DNA from: Dehalococcoidia bacterium
Lineage (GTDB): Bacteria > Chloroflexota > Dehalococcoidia > GIF9 > AB-539-J10
Assembly (NCBI GenBank): GCA_023128875.1
Contig: JAGMDB010000033.1
Span: 1 to 13,659, forward strand
DNA: 13,659 nucleotides
Direction: 5' to 3'
The notes beneath the pieces are model-generated. The model made no database searches, had not been told where the DNA came from, and was given only the letters and a program-made list of their open reading frames with translations. The position numbers and the translations under genes were made by a program. The first letter of the stretch is position 1; every line of letters begins with the position of its first letter. This document shows, in pieces, positions 1-6,270 of this stretch.

Positions 1-307
1 AATCCAAAGCCGCATCCACATATTGCGTTCCGCTTCTCAAAGCAGCTTTCATTATGTTGGCGTTGAATTGGGGCACAACCAGATTAATAATAACATCCAC
101 TCCCTTGGCTGCCCCTTCAATATCCTCAATCCTCCCTGCATCCAGCTTCACGACGGTGATCTTTTTGCTGTTTATTTTGTTCTTGACCTTATTAGCCAGA
201 TCTATATCTACGTCACCCAAAACTATCTCTGATATATCCTTGTCTCTGGCTAGAATCGAAGCACATGGTGCTCCCTGGCATCCAGCTCCTACAATTAATA
301 CTTTCAT
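1..307 (-). CDS. Saccharopine dehydrogenase-like NAD(P)-binding oxidoreductase (N-terminal part; runs off left edge)
   Basis: The 102 visible residues form the N-terminal Rossmann fold of the saccharopine dehydrogenase / homospermidine synthase superfamily. They open with MKVLIVGAGCQGAPCASILA (dinucleotide-binding GxGxxG/A), carry an acidic residue at the end of strand 2 (LGDVDIDLA), then VDVIINLVVP and a late GTQYVDAALD typical of the family. Family members oxidise or reduce secondary amines or amino acids with NAD(P); the substrate cannot be told without the C-terminal half. ATG at 305-307 is preceded by GGAGGT with good spacing. The upstream small ORF stops directly before it (TAGATG), so it is the last visible gene of the minus-strand operon containing the CoA ligase and dehydratase-like genes. 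Family assignment is fairly secure, function is not. Confidence 0.8.
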   Translation of the reverse strand, partial: MKVLIVGAGCQGAPCASILARDKDISEIVLGDVDIDLANKVKNKINSKKITVVKLDAGRIEDIEGAAKGVDVIINLVVPQFNANIMKAALRSGTQYVDAALD

Positions 308-433
308 CTATAGTACCTCCTTTTTTATTGAATTTTTATTTTGACTCCGACTTTTCGGCAATAGTTCTGCTTCAGCTAAGTAATGCAAGATTACAGAAAA
401 AAGTGTTGTGTCATATTTTATTTTCTCTTTCAT
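308..433 (-). CDS. Small ORF, 41 aa, coupled to the saccharopine dehydrogenase-like gene
   Basis: I do not recognise this product. The ORF starts at ATG 431-433 behind AAAGGAG with 5-nt spacing and ends with TAG immediately abutting the next gene's ATG. It encodes a basic peptide that starts MKEKIKYDTTLFSVILHYLA and ends KKEVL; the final codons double as the next gene's ribosome binding site. Its Shine-Dalgarno overlaps the stop codon of the preceding 24-codon ORF. The layout suits a translationally coupled small protein or leader. It could equally be the scar of a deleted gene, since the stretch is AT-richer than its neighbours. Confidence 0.4.
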   Translation of the reverse strand: MKEKIKYDTTLFSVILHYLAEAELLPKSRSQNKNSIKKEVL

Positions 434-443
434 ATTGGCTCCT

Positions 444-518
444 TTAGCAAGACTGGGGTTTGTATATGGTTTTCACTGTGATCCCAGTTTTGCCTGCATC
501 AATACCGTGTGTAGTCAC
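444..518 (-). CDS. Small ORF, 24 aa, possible start of an activator-type ATPase gene
   Basis: The GTG start at 516-518 sits 7 nt after AGGAG, which itself overlaps the stop codon of the dehydratase-like gene. The peptide begins VTTHGIDAGKTGITVKTIY and stops after 24 residues. The G-I-D-A-G-x-T pattern resembles the phosphate-1 loop that opens BadF/HgdC-type ASKHA ATPases (activators of 2-hydroxyacyl-CoA dehydratases). Such an activator would be thematically apt here, but only this short stretch is present, so the resemblance may be chance. If real, it is a 5' remnant of a deleted gene. Either way it links the flanking genes by translational coupling. Confidence 0.3.
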   Translation of the reverse strand: MTTHGIDAGKTGITVKTIYKPQSC

Positions 519-528
519 TTTGTTGCTC

Positions 529-1971
529 CTAAATTTCTCCCCTAATGCCGGCCAGTTCTCTAGCCAGTTTCTTCTTCGACTCGATATTTGCATTCCGCAG
601 TATGGTCATTCGGTGCGTTTCTGGCGACCCAGCACCATGAATGTTAGAAACGATATCTCTGCTTTCAAAAGCCAGCTTTTCTATCAAGCGGAACAGGCGC
701 ACCCTGTCTCCTGTGGGCACATCCTCGGCACCTTTGAGGTATTTCTGGAGCAGGGGGCCAATTTCCGGGTTCTCAAAGTCCTTATCTGAAGGCATGTCAG
801 CCACCAAGCCGCCAGCAATCTCAATCATCATGCGGATTACTTCCTGCAGCTCTTTGCCTTCGTACAGCTTGGAGGTATTGGACAGAACCGGGTCAACCAT
901 GTAGATACCAGAGAGTGTTGGCTCGGCCTCAACTGAAGCGGCGATGGAGCAGCCATAGATTGCCTCAGTAGTCTTCAGCATCTCAGCTAATTTATTGTTG
1001 ATATGTGATACCCGAGGCAGGCCGTTGTAATCGGCAGACAGGGCAGCAGCTCCGATGATAACATCACCCACACCACTCTTACAGCCCCCGTGAGAGTGGC
1101 GGTGGTAGTTGCCGAAGTTAATCACCATGGGACCGGCGTATTCATACTCGCCGGCAAGGAACACCTGCTCCCAGGGCACAAAGACATCATTGAACAAAAT
1201 CATGGGGGCAAACTTGCTATATTGGATGTTACCCAGGTCGCAGTCTTGAAGGGGCCTAGCTTCCAGAGTTCCCCGGCCATAGACATGAACCATCCCCTCA
1301 GCGTCTATTGGGACGGCAAAGGAGACGGCGTAGTCTTTATCAGCTTCTTGCATGGTTCTGGTGGGGACAATCAGGGCCCAGTGAGCACAGAGGGAGCCTG
1401 TCTGGTGTATCTTAGCTCCCCTAACCACGATGCCCTTGTTATCCCTGTCCACGATGTGAAGATACATATCTGGGTCAGCCTGCTGTGACGGACGCTTAGA
1501 GCGGTCACCCTTGACATCGGTCACACCGCTGGCGACAGTGAAGTCGTTCTGCTGCATGTTCCTGACGAAGTTCACCAGTCTCTTGTGGTAGCTGGTACCA
1601 TACTTCTGGTCGCAGTTATAGGTCTCAATACCTACAGCATTCATGGCATCCATACCGGTGCACCGCATAAAGCAGGTGCCGATTCTCTGGGTGAGGAATT
1701 TCAGCATCCTGACCTTGGCCAAAAGGTCATCCCGGCTCTCGTAGAACTTAACGAAGCGGCTGACTTCTTCATCTATTAGCCTGGACTTAGCTACGAGTTT
1801 CTTTTTACCCTCCGCTTCCTGCGCTAGCGCATAGGTTTGTGCTACCCCGGCTATCATATGCTTGATTAATGGGTGTTCATAGGCGTTCTCGACTCTCTGC
1901 CCCAGAATATAAGCGGTTGGATGTACGTCTTTCAGAGAGTCATAGTATTCCTTGATTGTCTTCAGTGCCAT
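529..1971 (-). CDS. 4-hydroxybutyryl-CoA dehydratase / 4-hydroxyphenylacetate 3-hydroxylase family protein with [4Fe-4S] ligands
   Basis: This 480-residue protein matches the family length (clostridial AbfD is about 490) over its whole extent. That enzyme uses FAD plus a [4Fe-4S] cluster to dehydrate 4-hydroxybutyryl-CoA to crotonyl-CoA by a ketyl-radical route. The four cluster ligands can be placed: Cys100 and Cys104 (GTCFMRC), His290 and Cys297 (YHRHSHGGCK), with the family's exact spacings. Also present are the HQTG motif (Thr191), Lys298 and the C-terminal HGAGSP motif (from His445). Plain FAD monooxygenases of the HpaB type lack the cluster ligands. By my remembered alignment, AbfD's Glu257, Tyr296 and Glu455 correspond here to Ala255, His294 and Ser442, so the reaction may differ. 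ATG 1969-1971 has AAGGAGGT upstream and overlaps the alpha-subunit gene by 10 nt, indicating coupled translation. Family assignment is firm; substrate is unknown. Confidence 0.85.
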   Translation of the reverse strand: MALKTIKEYYDSLKDVHPTAYILGQRVENAYEHPLIKHMIAGVAQTYALAQEAEGKKKLVAKSRLIDEEVSRFVKFYESRDDLLAKVRMLKFLTQRIGTCFMRCTGMDAMNAVGIETYNCDQKYGTSYHKRLVNFVRNMQQNDFTVASGVTDVKGDRSKRPSQQADPDMYLHIVDRDNKGIVVRGAKIHQTGSLCAHWALIVPTRTMQEADKDYAVSFAVPIDAEGMVHVYGRGTLEARPLQDCDLGNIQYSKFAPMILFNDVFVPWEQVFLAGEYEYAGPMVINFGNYHRHSHGGCKSGVGDVIIGAAALSADYNGLPRVSHINNKLAEMLKTTEAIYGCSIAASVEAEPTLSGIYMVDPVLSNTSKLYEGKELQEVIRMMIEIAGGLVADMPSDKDFENPEIGPLLQKYLKGAEDVPTGDRVRLFRLIEKLAFESRDIVSNIHGAGSPETHRMTILRNANIESKKKLARELAGIRGEI

Positions 1972-2858
1972 TGGCCACCTCCTTCATATGAATCAAAACG
2001 TCGCCGAACCAGCTCCACTATCTGTAGCGGATACCCGGCTACTTCTACACCAACCTGTCGGAGGGCAGTTACCTTACTTTGCGATGTGCCCATGCTGCCT
2101 TGGATGATAGCGCCGGCATGACCCATCCTCTTACCCTCAGGGGCACTACGCCCGGCGATATAAGCGATAACCGGCTTGGTCATGCGATAAGCTATGAACT
2201 GGGTGGCTTTTTCCTCTTGGATGCCTCCCACCTCACCCACGATCACCACTAGATCGGTATCTGGGTCGTTTGCGAAGACTTCTAACAATTCCGGCATGTT
2301 GGTAAATACCACAGCGCCAGCTCCCATGCCGACCACTGTACTCTCACCTAAGCCAGCAGCTGATAAGTCAGCGCTGATCTCATAGGCTAGGGTGCCACTT
2401 CGGGAGATGACTCCGATACGACCAGCCGTGAACATGTTCCCTGGCATGATTCCCATCTTGGCTTCGCCGGGAGTGATGATGCCCGGGCTGGTGGGACCCA
2501 GAAGTCGCACCTCTTGATTCTTGGCATACGCCCTGATTTCCATGGCATCGTGTGTTGGCACATGCTCGGTAACGATGACGATGAGCTTAATACCGGCTTC
2601 GACGGTATCTAGGACTGCAGCTTTGACCGAGGCTGGAGGCACAAAAAACACGGAAGCCTCTGCCCCTCGCTCGACGACAGCTTCGGTGACAGTATCATAC
2701 ACGGGAATGCCCTCTACTTCCTCGCCCCCTCTTCCAGGAGTAACCCCAGCAACGATATTGGTGCCGTACTCCAGCATCCATTTGGTCTGGACTCGCCCCA
2801 CTCTGCCTGTAATACCCTGCACTAGAACTCTGGTCTCTCGGCTAAGTAGGATGCTCAC
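1962..2858 (-). CDS. sucD: Succinyl-CoA synthetase-like (ADP/GDP-forming acyl-CoA ligase) alpha subunit
   Basis: The 298-residue protein has the family's usual length and order: an N-terminal CoA-binding Rossmann domain (VQGITGRVG, residues 13-21), the GPTSPGIITPGE loop (121-132), ISRSGTLAYE (151-160) and the phosphohistidine loop GHAGAII with His247. The enzyme type makes acyl-CoA from an acid, CoA and NTP through a phosphohistidine, with the beta subunit. The usual G-I-G-G-D-P motif is replaced by GMGAGAVVF (177-185), so it is a divergent member, perhaps acting on something other than succinate, as malate-CoA or citryl-CoA ligases do. The GTG start overlaps the beta-subunit stop (GTGA). Its last residues (EGGGQWH) are encoded by the next gene's ribosome binding site. 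The sucD label indicates family only. Confidence 0.85.
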   Translation of the reverse strand: MSILLSRETRVLVQGITGRVGRVQTKWMLEYGTNIVAGVTPGRGGEEVEGIPVYDTVTEAVVERGAEASVFFVPPASVKAAVLDTVEAGIKLIVIVTEHVPTHDAMEIRAYAKNQEVRLLGPTSPGIITPGEAKMGIMPGNMFTAGRIGVISRSGTLAYEISADLSAAGLGESTVVGMGAGAVVFTNMPELLEVFANDPDTDLVVIVGEVGGIQEEKATQFIAYRMTKPVIAYIAGRSAPEGKRMGHAGAIIQGSMGTSQSKVTALRQVGVEVAGYPLQIVELVRRRFDSYEGGGQWH

Positions 2859-3886
2859 TTTTCTCCCTCTAACAGCTGTGCGAGCTGTTCAACTCCCTTT
2901 TCTGTAGCTACCTCGGTAACTACTGTGATCCCTTGCTCTTTTAGGATCTCCCAGGTTTCCTCTTGGCGATTCCCCAACACCTTAGCTACGATGGGAATGG
3001 TAATCTTGTGCTCCCGAATATAGCTGACAATCCCCTTGGCTCCGTCGTGGATGGGGTTGATTCCTCCGTAAAGGTTGATAAAGATCCCCTTCAATCCCTT
3101 CTTTTGCAAGACCAGGTCCATCACTTGGTACAGAAGTTCAGCGGTGATGGCTCCTCCCGTTTCCAGGAAGTTGGCCGGGCGAAATCTCTGGCTGATGATG
3201 TCCATGCTAACCATTCCCAGTCCAGCACCACTGGCAATGATTCCTATCTCTCCATCCAGATCCACATAGGTGACACCAATCTGGCGGCCCTTCCGCTCTA
3301 GGGCATTGAGAATGCGATCCTCTAGGACGACTTGGAGGCTAGGGTGACGGTACAGGCTGGCATCATCGACCTCCACCTTGGCATCGACAGCCAAGTAGCT
3401 TCCTTTGCTAGTTCGAACTAAAGGGTTAATTTCAGTGACCAAAGCGTCGTACTTGCGGAAAATATCATAGAGAATGTGAAGAGTAGCTGCTACTTGCACT
3501 AGCTCTTCTTGTTCCAAACCCACCTCTTGGGCCATTTGCTGTGCTTCAAACAGAGAGAGACCCTTAGTGATGGGAACCTGCCTAGAGGCGACCTGTTCTG
3601 GATGGATTCTGGCTACTTCCTCGATGGAGACCCCACCACCAGCGCTAAGGATAACCATTGGGGTGCCGCTATATCCGTCCACGGTAACTCCCAAATAGAA
3701 TTCCCGCTCTATTTCCACCTTTTGGGCCACCATCACTTGGTGCACAGAAAAGCCCTTTATTGGCCTATCCAAGATGCGATGGACAATTTCCCCTACCTGT
3801 TCTAGCGAGTCGGCAGTCTGAACCCCTCCGGCCAGACCCCGACCTCCGACTAATATCTGAGCTTTAATTAAAGTTACTACTAAAAT
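2855..3886 (-). CDS. sucC: Succinyl-CoA synthetase-like beta subunit, N-terminally short, without a canonical start
   Basis: The body is clearly an ATP-grasp beta subunit: VGGRGLAGGV near the 5' end, EREFYLGVTVD, EINPLV, GAGLGMVSMDII, PANFLETGGA and FINLYGGINP. The first ordinary start codon in frame is TTG at 3770-3772 (305 residues), but clear homology extends upstream of it (LIKAQILVGGRGLAGGVQ), including the nucleotide-binding Lys and Gly-Arg-Gly. I therefore extend the frame to ATT 3884-3886, the most upstream near-cognate start, with AGG a few bases before it. An in-frame TGA lies at 3896-3898. Even so, about 40 residues of the usual N-terminus (the HEYQAK region) are absent in all frames. 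The LDVGGGA motif reads LETGGAI. The gene may use a rare ATT start or be 5'-truncated and non-functional. It overlaps sucD by 4 nt. Confidence 0.7.
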   Translation of the reverse strand: MLVVTLIKAQILVGGRGLAGGVQTADSLEQVGEIVHRILDRPIKGFSVHQVMVAQKVEIEREFYLGVTVDGYSGTPMVILSAGGGVSIEEVARIHPEQVASRQVPITKGLSLFEAQQMAQEVGLEQEELVQVAATLHILYDIFRKYDALVTEINPLVRTSKGSYLAVDAKVEVDDASLYRHPSLQVVLEDRILNALERKGRQIGVTYVDLDGEIGIIASGAGLGMVSMDIISQRFRPANFLETGGAITAELLYQVMDLVLQKKGLKGIFINLYGGINPIHDGAKGIVSYIREHKITIPIVAKVLGNRQEETWEILKEQGITVVTEVATEKGVEQLAQLLEGEK

Positions 3887-3932
3887 CGTAACCTGTCAAG
3901 TTTCGGAAGCCTTGCAATATTACGGAATACGC

Positions 3933-3938
3933 ATTATA
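3933..3938 (-). promoter_or_regulatory. Predicted -10 box of the CoA ligase/dehydratase operon
   Basis: A perfect TATAAT on the minus strand lies about 50 bases upstream of the possible ATT start of the beta-subunit gene. No convincing -35 box is seen at the usual spacing. An alternative TTGACA (3894-3899) with TAACTT 17 nt later would start transcription inside the beta-subunit reading frame, upstream of the TTG at 3772. Confidence 0.35.
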
Positions 3939-3973
3939 ATAAATGATAGCCTAGGTTTTTGTAATTATTTAGT

Positions 3974-4017
3974 CTGAGACATTGTGCAAAACTATAATAT
4001 GTTTAATACTGTCTCAG
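3974..4017. promoter_or_regulatory. Inverted repeat in the divergent control region (possible Lrp/AsnC operator)
   Basis: CTGAGACA (3974-3981) and TGTCTCAG (4010-4017) form perfect 8-bp arms separated by 28 bp. They bracket the predicted -10 box of the regulator gene and lie between it and the divergent operon. Lrp/AsnC proteins commonly bind spaced dyads and repress their own gene, so this is a reasonable operator candidate. The link is inferred from position only. Confidence 0.4.
3993..3998 (+). promoter_or_regulatory. Predicted -10 box for the Lrp/AsnC regulator gene
   Basis: A perfect TATAAT lies 53 bases upstream of the regulator's TTG start, between the two arms of the CTGAGACA inverted repeat. 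No good -35 box is present at 17-18 nt, which would suit a regulated promoter. Confidence 0.4.
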
Positions 4018-4050
4018 TTTTTGTAAAATTTATAGGGGAGTTTAGTTTAT

Positions 4051-4542
4051 TTGCCGATGAAGTTAGACAAAATTGACCGTGAATTAATATTGGGTTTACA
4101 AAAAAACGGCCGACGCAGCTATATGCAATTAGCCAAAATGATAGGCGTTGCCGAAGGTACTATCAGGAATCGGCTGAAAAAGCTGATGGCTGGGGGGTTC
4201 ATTAAAGTAACCGCCATTCCAGAGTTATCTAGTTTGGGCTTTAGCTTTATAGGTATTGTGGGAATGCAGGTTCGTCTGGCAGACTTACGCCAGGTGGCAG
4301 AGCAACTAGCCCAAAATCCACATGTATGTTACGTCGCCAATGTGACTGGTAGATATGAGCTCATCGCCATTGTCGTGACTAAATCGCCTGGGGAGTTTGC
4401 CTATTTTATGGAACATGTGGCCTCCGCCATATCCAGCATCTTGAGGACAGAAACCTTCGTTACCCTAAAGATCTACAAAGGGAGTGGCGAAGGATTAGAT
4501 ACAACTCAGCTCATCAGCAACCTTGATATTCCCACGCCGTAA
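4051..4542 (+). CDS. Lrp/AsnC family transcriptional regulator
   Basis: The 163-residue protein has the complete two-domain Lrp/AsnC plan. The N-terminal winged helix-turn-helix (about residues 5-55) begins KLDKIDRELILGLQKNGRRS and continues LAKMIGVAEGTIRNRLKKL. The C-terminal RAM ligand-sensing/oligomerisation domain (about 68-145) includes NVTGRYELIAIVV and the late RTETFVTLKIYK. Family members form octamer-type assemblies, sense amino acids and often control a divergent operon. TTG at 4051 is chosen because AGGGGAG lies 10 nt upstream; an ATG at 4057 would be 16 nt away. Its position back-to-back with the CoA ligase/dehydratase operon suggests it controls that operon, and possibly the amino-acid genes further along. 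Confidence 0.92.
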   Translation: MPMKLDKIDRELILGLQKNGRRSYMQLAKMIGVAEGTIRNRLKKLMAGGFIKVTAIPELSSLGFSFIGIVGMQVRLADLRQVAEQLAQNPHVCYVANVTGRYELIAIVVTKSPGEFAYFMEHVASAISSILRTETFVTLKIYKGSGEGLDTTQLISNLDIPTP

Positions 4543-4632
4543 AAACATTAAAGTCTTATCTCATTATCGAGCTTACATCAGTTCATGATCCTGGTTTGAA
4601 AATCACTGAACTGCAACTACCAAGGACGAAGC

Positions 4633-4710
4633 ATGAGTGGATATCATTTCCGTAAAGTTGTGGACAAGTGCATCAGTACACCAGCTGAAGAATTGGCCAG
4701 TCCAGATTGA
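4633..4710 (+). pseudogene. Short ORF cut by the left end of an IS3-family element
   Basis: An ATG with AAGGA 6 nt upstream opens a frame encoding MSGYHFRKVVDKCISTPAEE and five more residues. Its stop codon TGA is the first triplet of the presumed IS left end (TGACCTGCCCCC). The simplest reading is a gene interrupted by insertion at about 4707/4708. I do not recognise the product and could not find its continuation beyond the IS remnant. With so few codons it may also be chance. Confidence 0.3.
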
Positions 4711-5005
4711 CCTGCCCCCGAAAACGAGTCCAGTTTCATGTTAGGTTGGAAAATAAGAAAGGGGGCATTGGATGGCCAGAAAGCTATACACAGCGGAGCA
4801 GATTATCAACAAACTCCGCGACGCTGAAGTACTACTCAGCCAAGGGGCTACCCTCGCCGTAGTCTGGAAGAAGATCGGGGTTAGCGACTGCACCTACTGC
4901 CGCTGGCGCAAAGAGTACGGTGGCATGAGGATAAAGCAAGCCAAGCGCCTCAAGGAGTTAGAGCAGGAAAACTCTCGCTTGAAGCGGCTGGTAGCTGAAA
5001 TTTCT
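4708..5005 (+). mobile_element. IS3-family insertion sequence remnant (left end plus orfA)
   Basis: The left boundary is placed at TGACCTGCCCCCGAAAACGA, which resembles terminal repeats of IS3-family elements (from memory). It is followed by an orfA reading frame. No matching right terminal repeat (ending GGCAGGTCA) and no orfB with the DDE catalytic domain are present downstream, so the element is truncated. Homology to OrfA ceases near 5005, which I use as the approximate right limit. Confidence 0.65.
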
Positions 5006-5044
5006 CTGCTTCTTCATGCGAAGACGTTTTCTGTTTCACCATAG
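4772..5044 (+). pseudogene. IS3-family transposase OrfA, 3'-truncated
   Basis: The 90-codon frame starts at an ATG behind a GGGGG-type ribosome binding site. It shows the classic OrfA helix-turn-helix (TAEQIINKLRDAEVLLSQGA, then IGVSDCTYCRWRKEYGG) and a leucine-zipper segment (AKRLKELEQENSRLKRLVAE). After about residue 78 the sequence (ISLLLHAKTFSVSP) no longer fits the family, where a longer zipper and the frameshift into OrfB are expected. OrfA supplies DNA binding for the OrfAB transposase, so without OrfB this copy cannot transpose on its own. Unusual changes (VVWKKIG, TYCRW) suggest relaxed selection. Confidence 0.8.
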
Positions 5045-5240
5045 GGGTACAGTCTGGAATTAGAAATCATGCCTCCCTTCGGACTCATTTCGTATCGGGA
5101 AGAACTACTATTTGACAGAAAAATGGCGCAGTTTTAGAATGCGAAAAGATAGAAAATTGTTATAGGGATTAATTCGATGAAGTGTACTGGTGAACATATG
5201 AGGTTTCGCCTTCTTCTCATTTCACTTTATGACTCTGTTA

Positions 5241-5284
5241 TTGCTAGACCGCTATTATTATTGTTCAATACCCAAATATTTGGG
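5241..5284 (+). promoter_or_regulatory. Predicted promoter with a perfect 14-bp palindrome, upstream of the small heat-shock gene
   Basis: TTGCTA (5241-5246) and TTCAAT (5264-5269) form a -35/-10 pair with 17-bp spacing. The predicted transcription start near 5276 falls inside CCCAAATATTTGGG (5271-5284), a perfect palindrome. This is a natural place for a repressor site. It does not match the CIRCE element of HrcA. One 14-bp palindrome is expected by chance in a window this size, so only its placement argues for function. Confidence 0.35.
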
Positions 5285-5329
5285 AAGCGGGACCTTGTTT
5301 AAGACAATAAACTGAAGGAGGTGTTATTT

Positions 5330-5827
5330 ATGGTAATGGAGAGATGGAGGCCAGGGAGAGGGCTAATTCCGTGGAGACCATTCAGCGAGCTGGAGGAGGT
5401 GGAACGGCGCTTTGAGAATATCTTTGGCAGGTCACGTCTACCCTCAGTGTGGAGACGTATTCCTACGGTGGAGATGGGATGGGCACCAGCCATAGAAGTG
5501 TTCGAGAAAGAGGATAAGTTTGTGGTGAAGGCTGAGCTCCCGGGGATGACAGAAGAAGATATAGATATCTCGGTGGTAGGCGACACGTTGACCATAAAAG
5601 GGGAACGCAAGGCTGAGGACGAGGTCAAAGAAGAAGACTATTACTGCTGTGAGCGTTCTTATGGTAGCTTCTCACGCTCGATAGCTGTGCCTTCTAATGT
5701 AGATGCCAAGAAGATTGAAGCTAGCTATGACGATGGGGTTCTGGAGGTTAGCCTTCCCAAAGCGTCGGAGGTCAAACCAAAGAAGATTGCAGTTTCAACT
5801 CGGAAAAAGGGGAAAGCCAGTAAGTAG
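5330..5827 (+). CDS. Small heat-shock protein, Hsp20/alpha-crystallin family
   Basis: The 165-residue ATP-independent holdase chaperone has the usual layout: a short N-terminal arm with RWRPGRGLIPWRPFSELEEV, an alpha-crystallin domain from about residue 45 (WAPAIEVFEKEDKFVVKAEL, then PGMTEEDIDISVVGDTLTIK, SYGSFSRSIAVP and DDGVLEVSLPK), and a basic tail. The tail carries a degenerate I-x-I/V anchor (IAV). Such proteins form large cytoplasmic oligomers that hold unfolding proteins for refolding. ATG 5330 is chosen because GGAGG lies 8 nt before it; a GTG at 5321 overlaps that ribosome binding site. The gene stands alone, with a possible operator at its promoter. Confidence 0.95.
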   Translation: MVMERWRPGRGLIPWRPFSELEEVERRFENIFGRSRLPSVWRRIPTVEMGWAPAIEVFEKEDKFVVKAELPGMTEEDIDISVVGDTLTIKGERKAEDEVKEEDYYCCERSYGSFSRSIAVPSNVDAKKIEASYDDGVLEVSLPKASEVKPKKIAVSTRKKGKASK

Positions 5828-6171
5828 CATATTAAGCCTTTGTTGTCCCGCTTCCCAGCTTTTCGGTTATATCGTACTTCCCTAAATTCTATCCTTCTTT
5901 CTCTTTAGTATTTCTGGCGTCCCTTCACCACATACCAGACGTAGTCTCGATGATATGGCCGTTCCCTTCTGCTGCCAAACGGCGCCTGTAGATAAGCGAA
6001 GCAGCCTGGCGGCGTACGAGCACTCGCACTCTACCTTAGCCCGTCAACCTCCTAAGGGCCCATGGTTCTCGGAGGCTAGATGGGATAGAACTTGAATTGT
6101 GACTACGCTATCAGTTTCCCTAATTGATATCAAGGCTGTTTTGATTTGCCTAAGTACTTTGCAATAGATAG
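5828..6171. other. Gene-poor stretch between the heat-shock gene and the permease
   Basis: No confident gene lies here. The part from about 5905 to 6060 is richer in GC than its surroundings. On the minus strand it holds a short frame reading RRERPYHRDYVWYVVKGRQ before a stop near 5908, which looks protein-like but which I cannot assign. It may be a fragment of a lost gene. No terminator-quality hairpin with a T run is visible. Confidence 0.4.
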
Positions 6172-6270
6172 AATGATAATGATATAAACGTTTTCTCCAT
6201 CACCTTCCAAGCAGTATTTACGCTCCTCGGTATAGGTATCCTGGGTTTCTGGATCATTGGGAGAAGACGT

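Noticed and set aside
460..2907. Plus-strand open frames opposite the dehydratase-like and alpha-subunit genes
   Set aside because: They are shadows: no family motifs, no ribosome binding sites, while the minus-strand frames are plainly conserved enzymes.
5213..5330. CIRCE-type HrcA operator upstream of the small heat-shock gene
   Set aside because: The TTAGCACTC-N9-GAGTGCTAA pattern is absent.
5299..5628. Minus-strand Ser-rich frame of 109 codons opposite the Hsp20 gene
   Set aside because: Low-complexity antisense translation of a well-supported gene.
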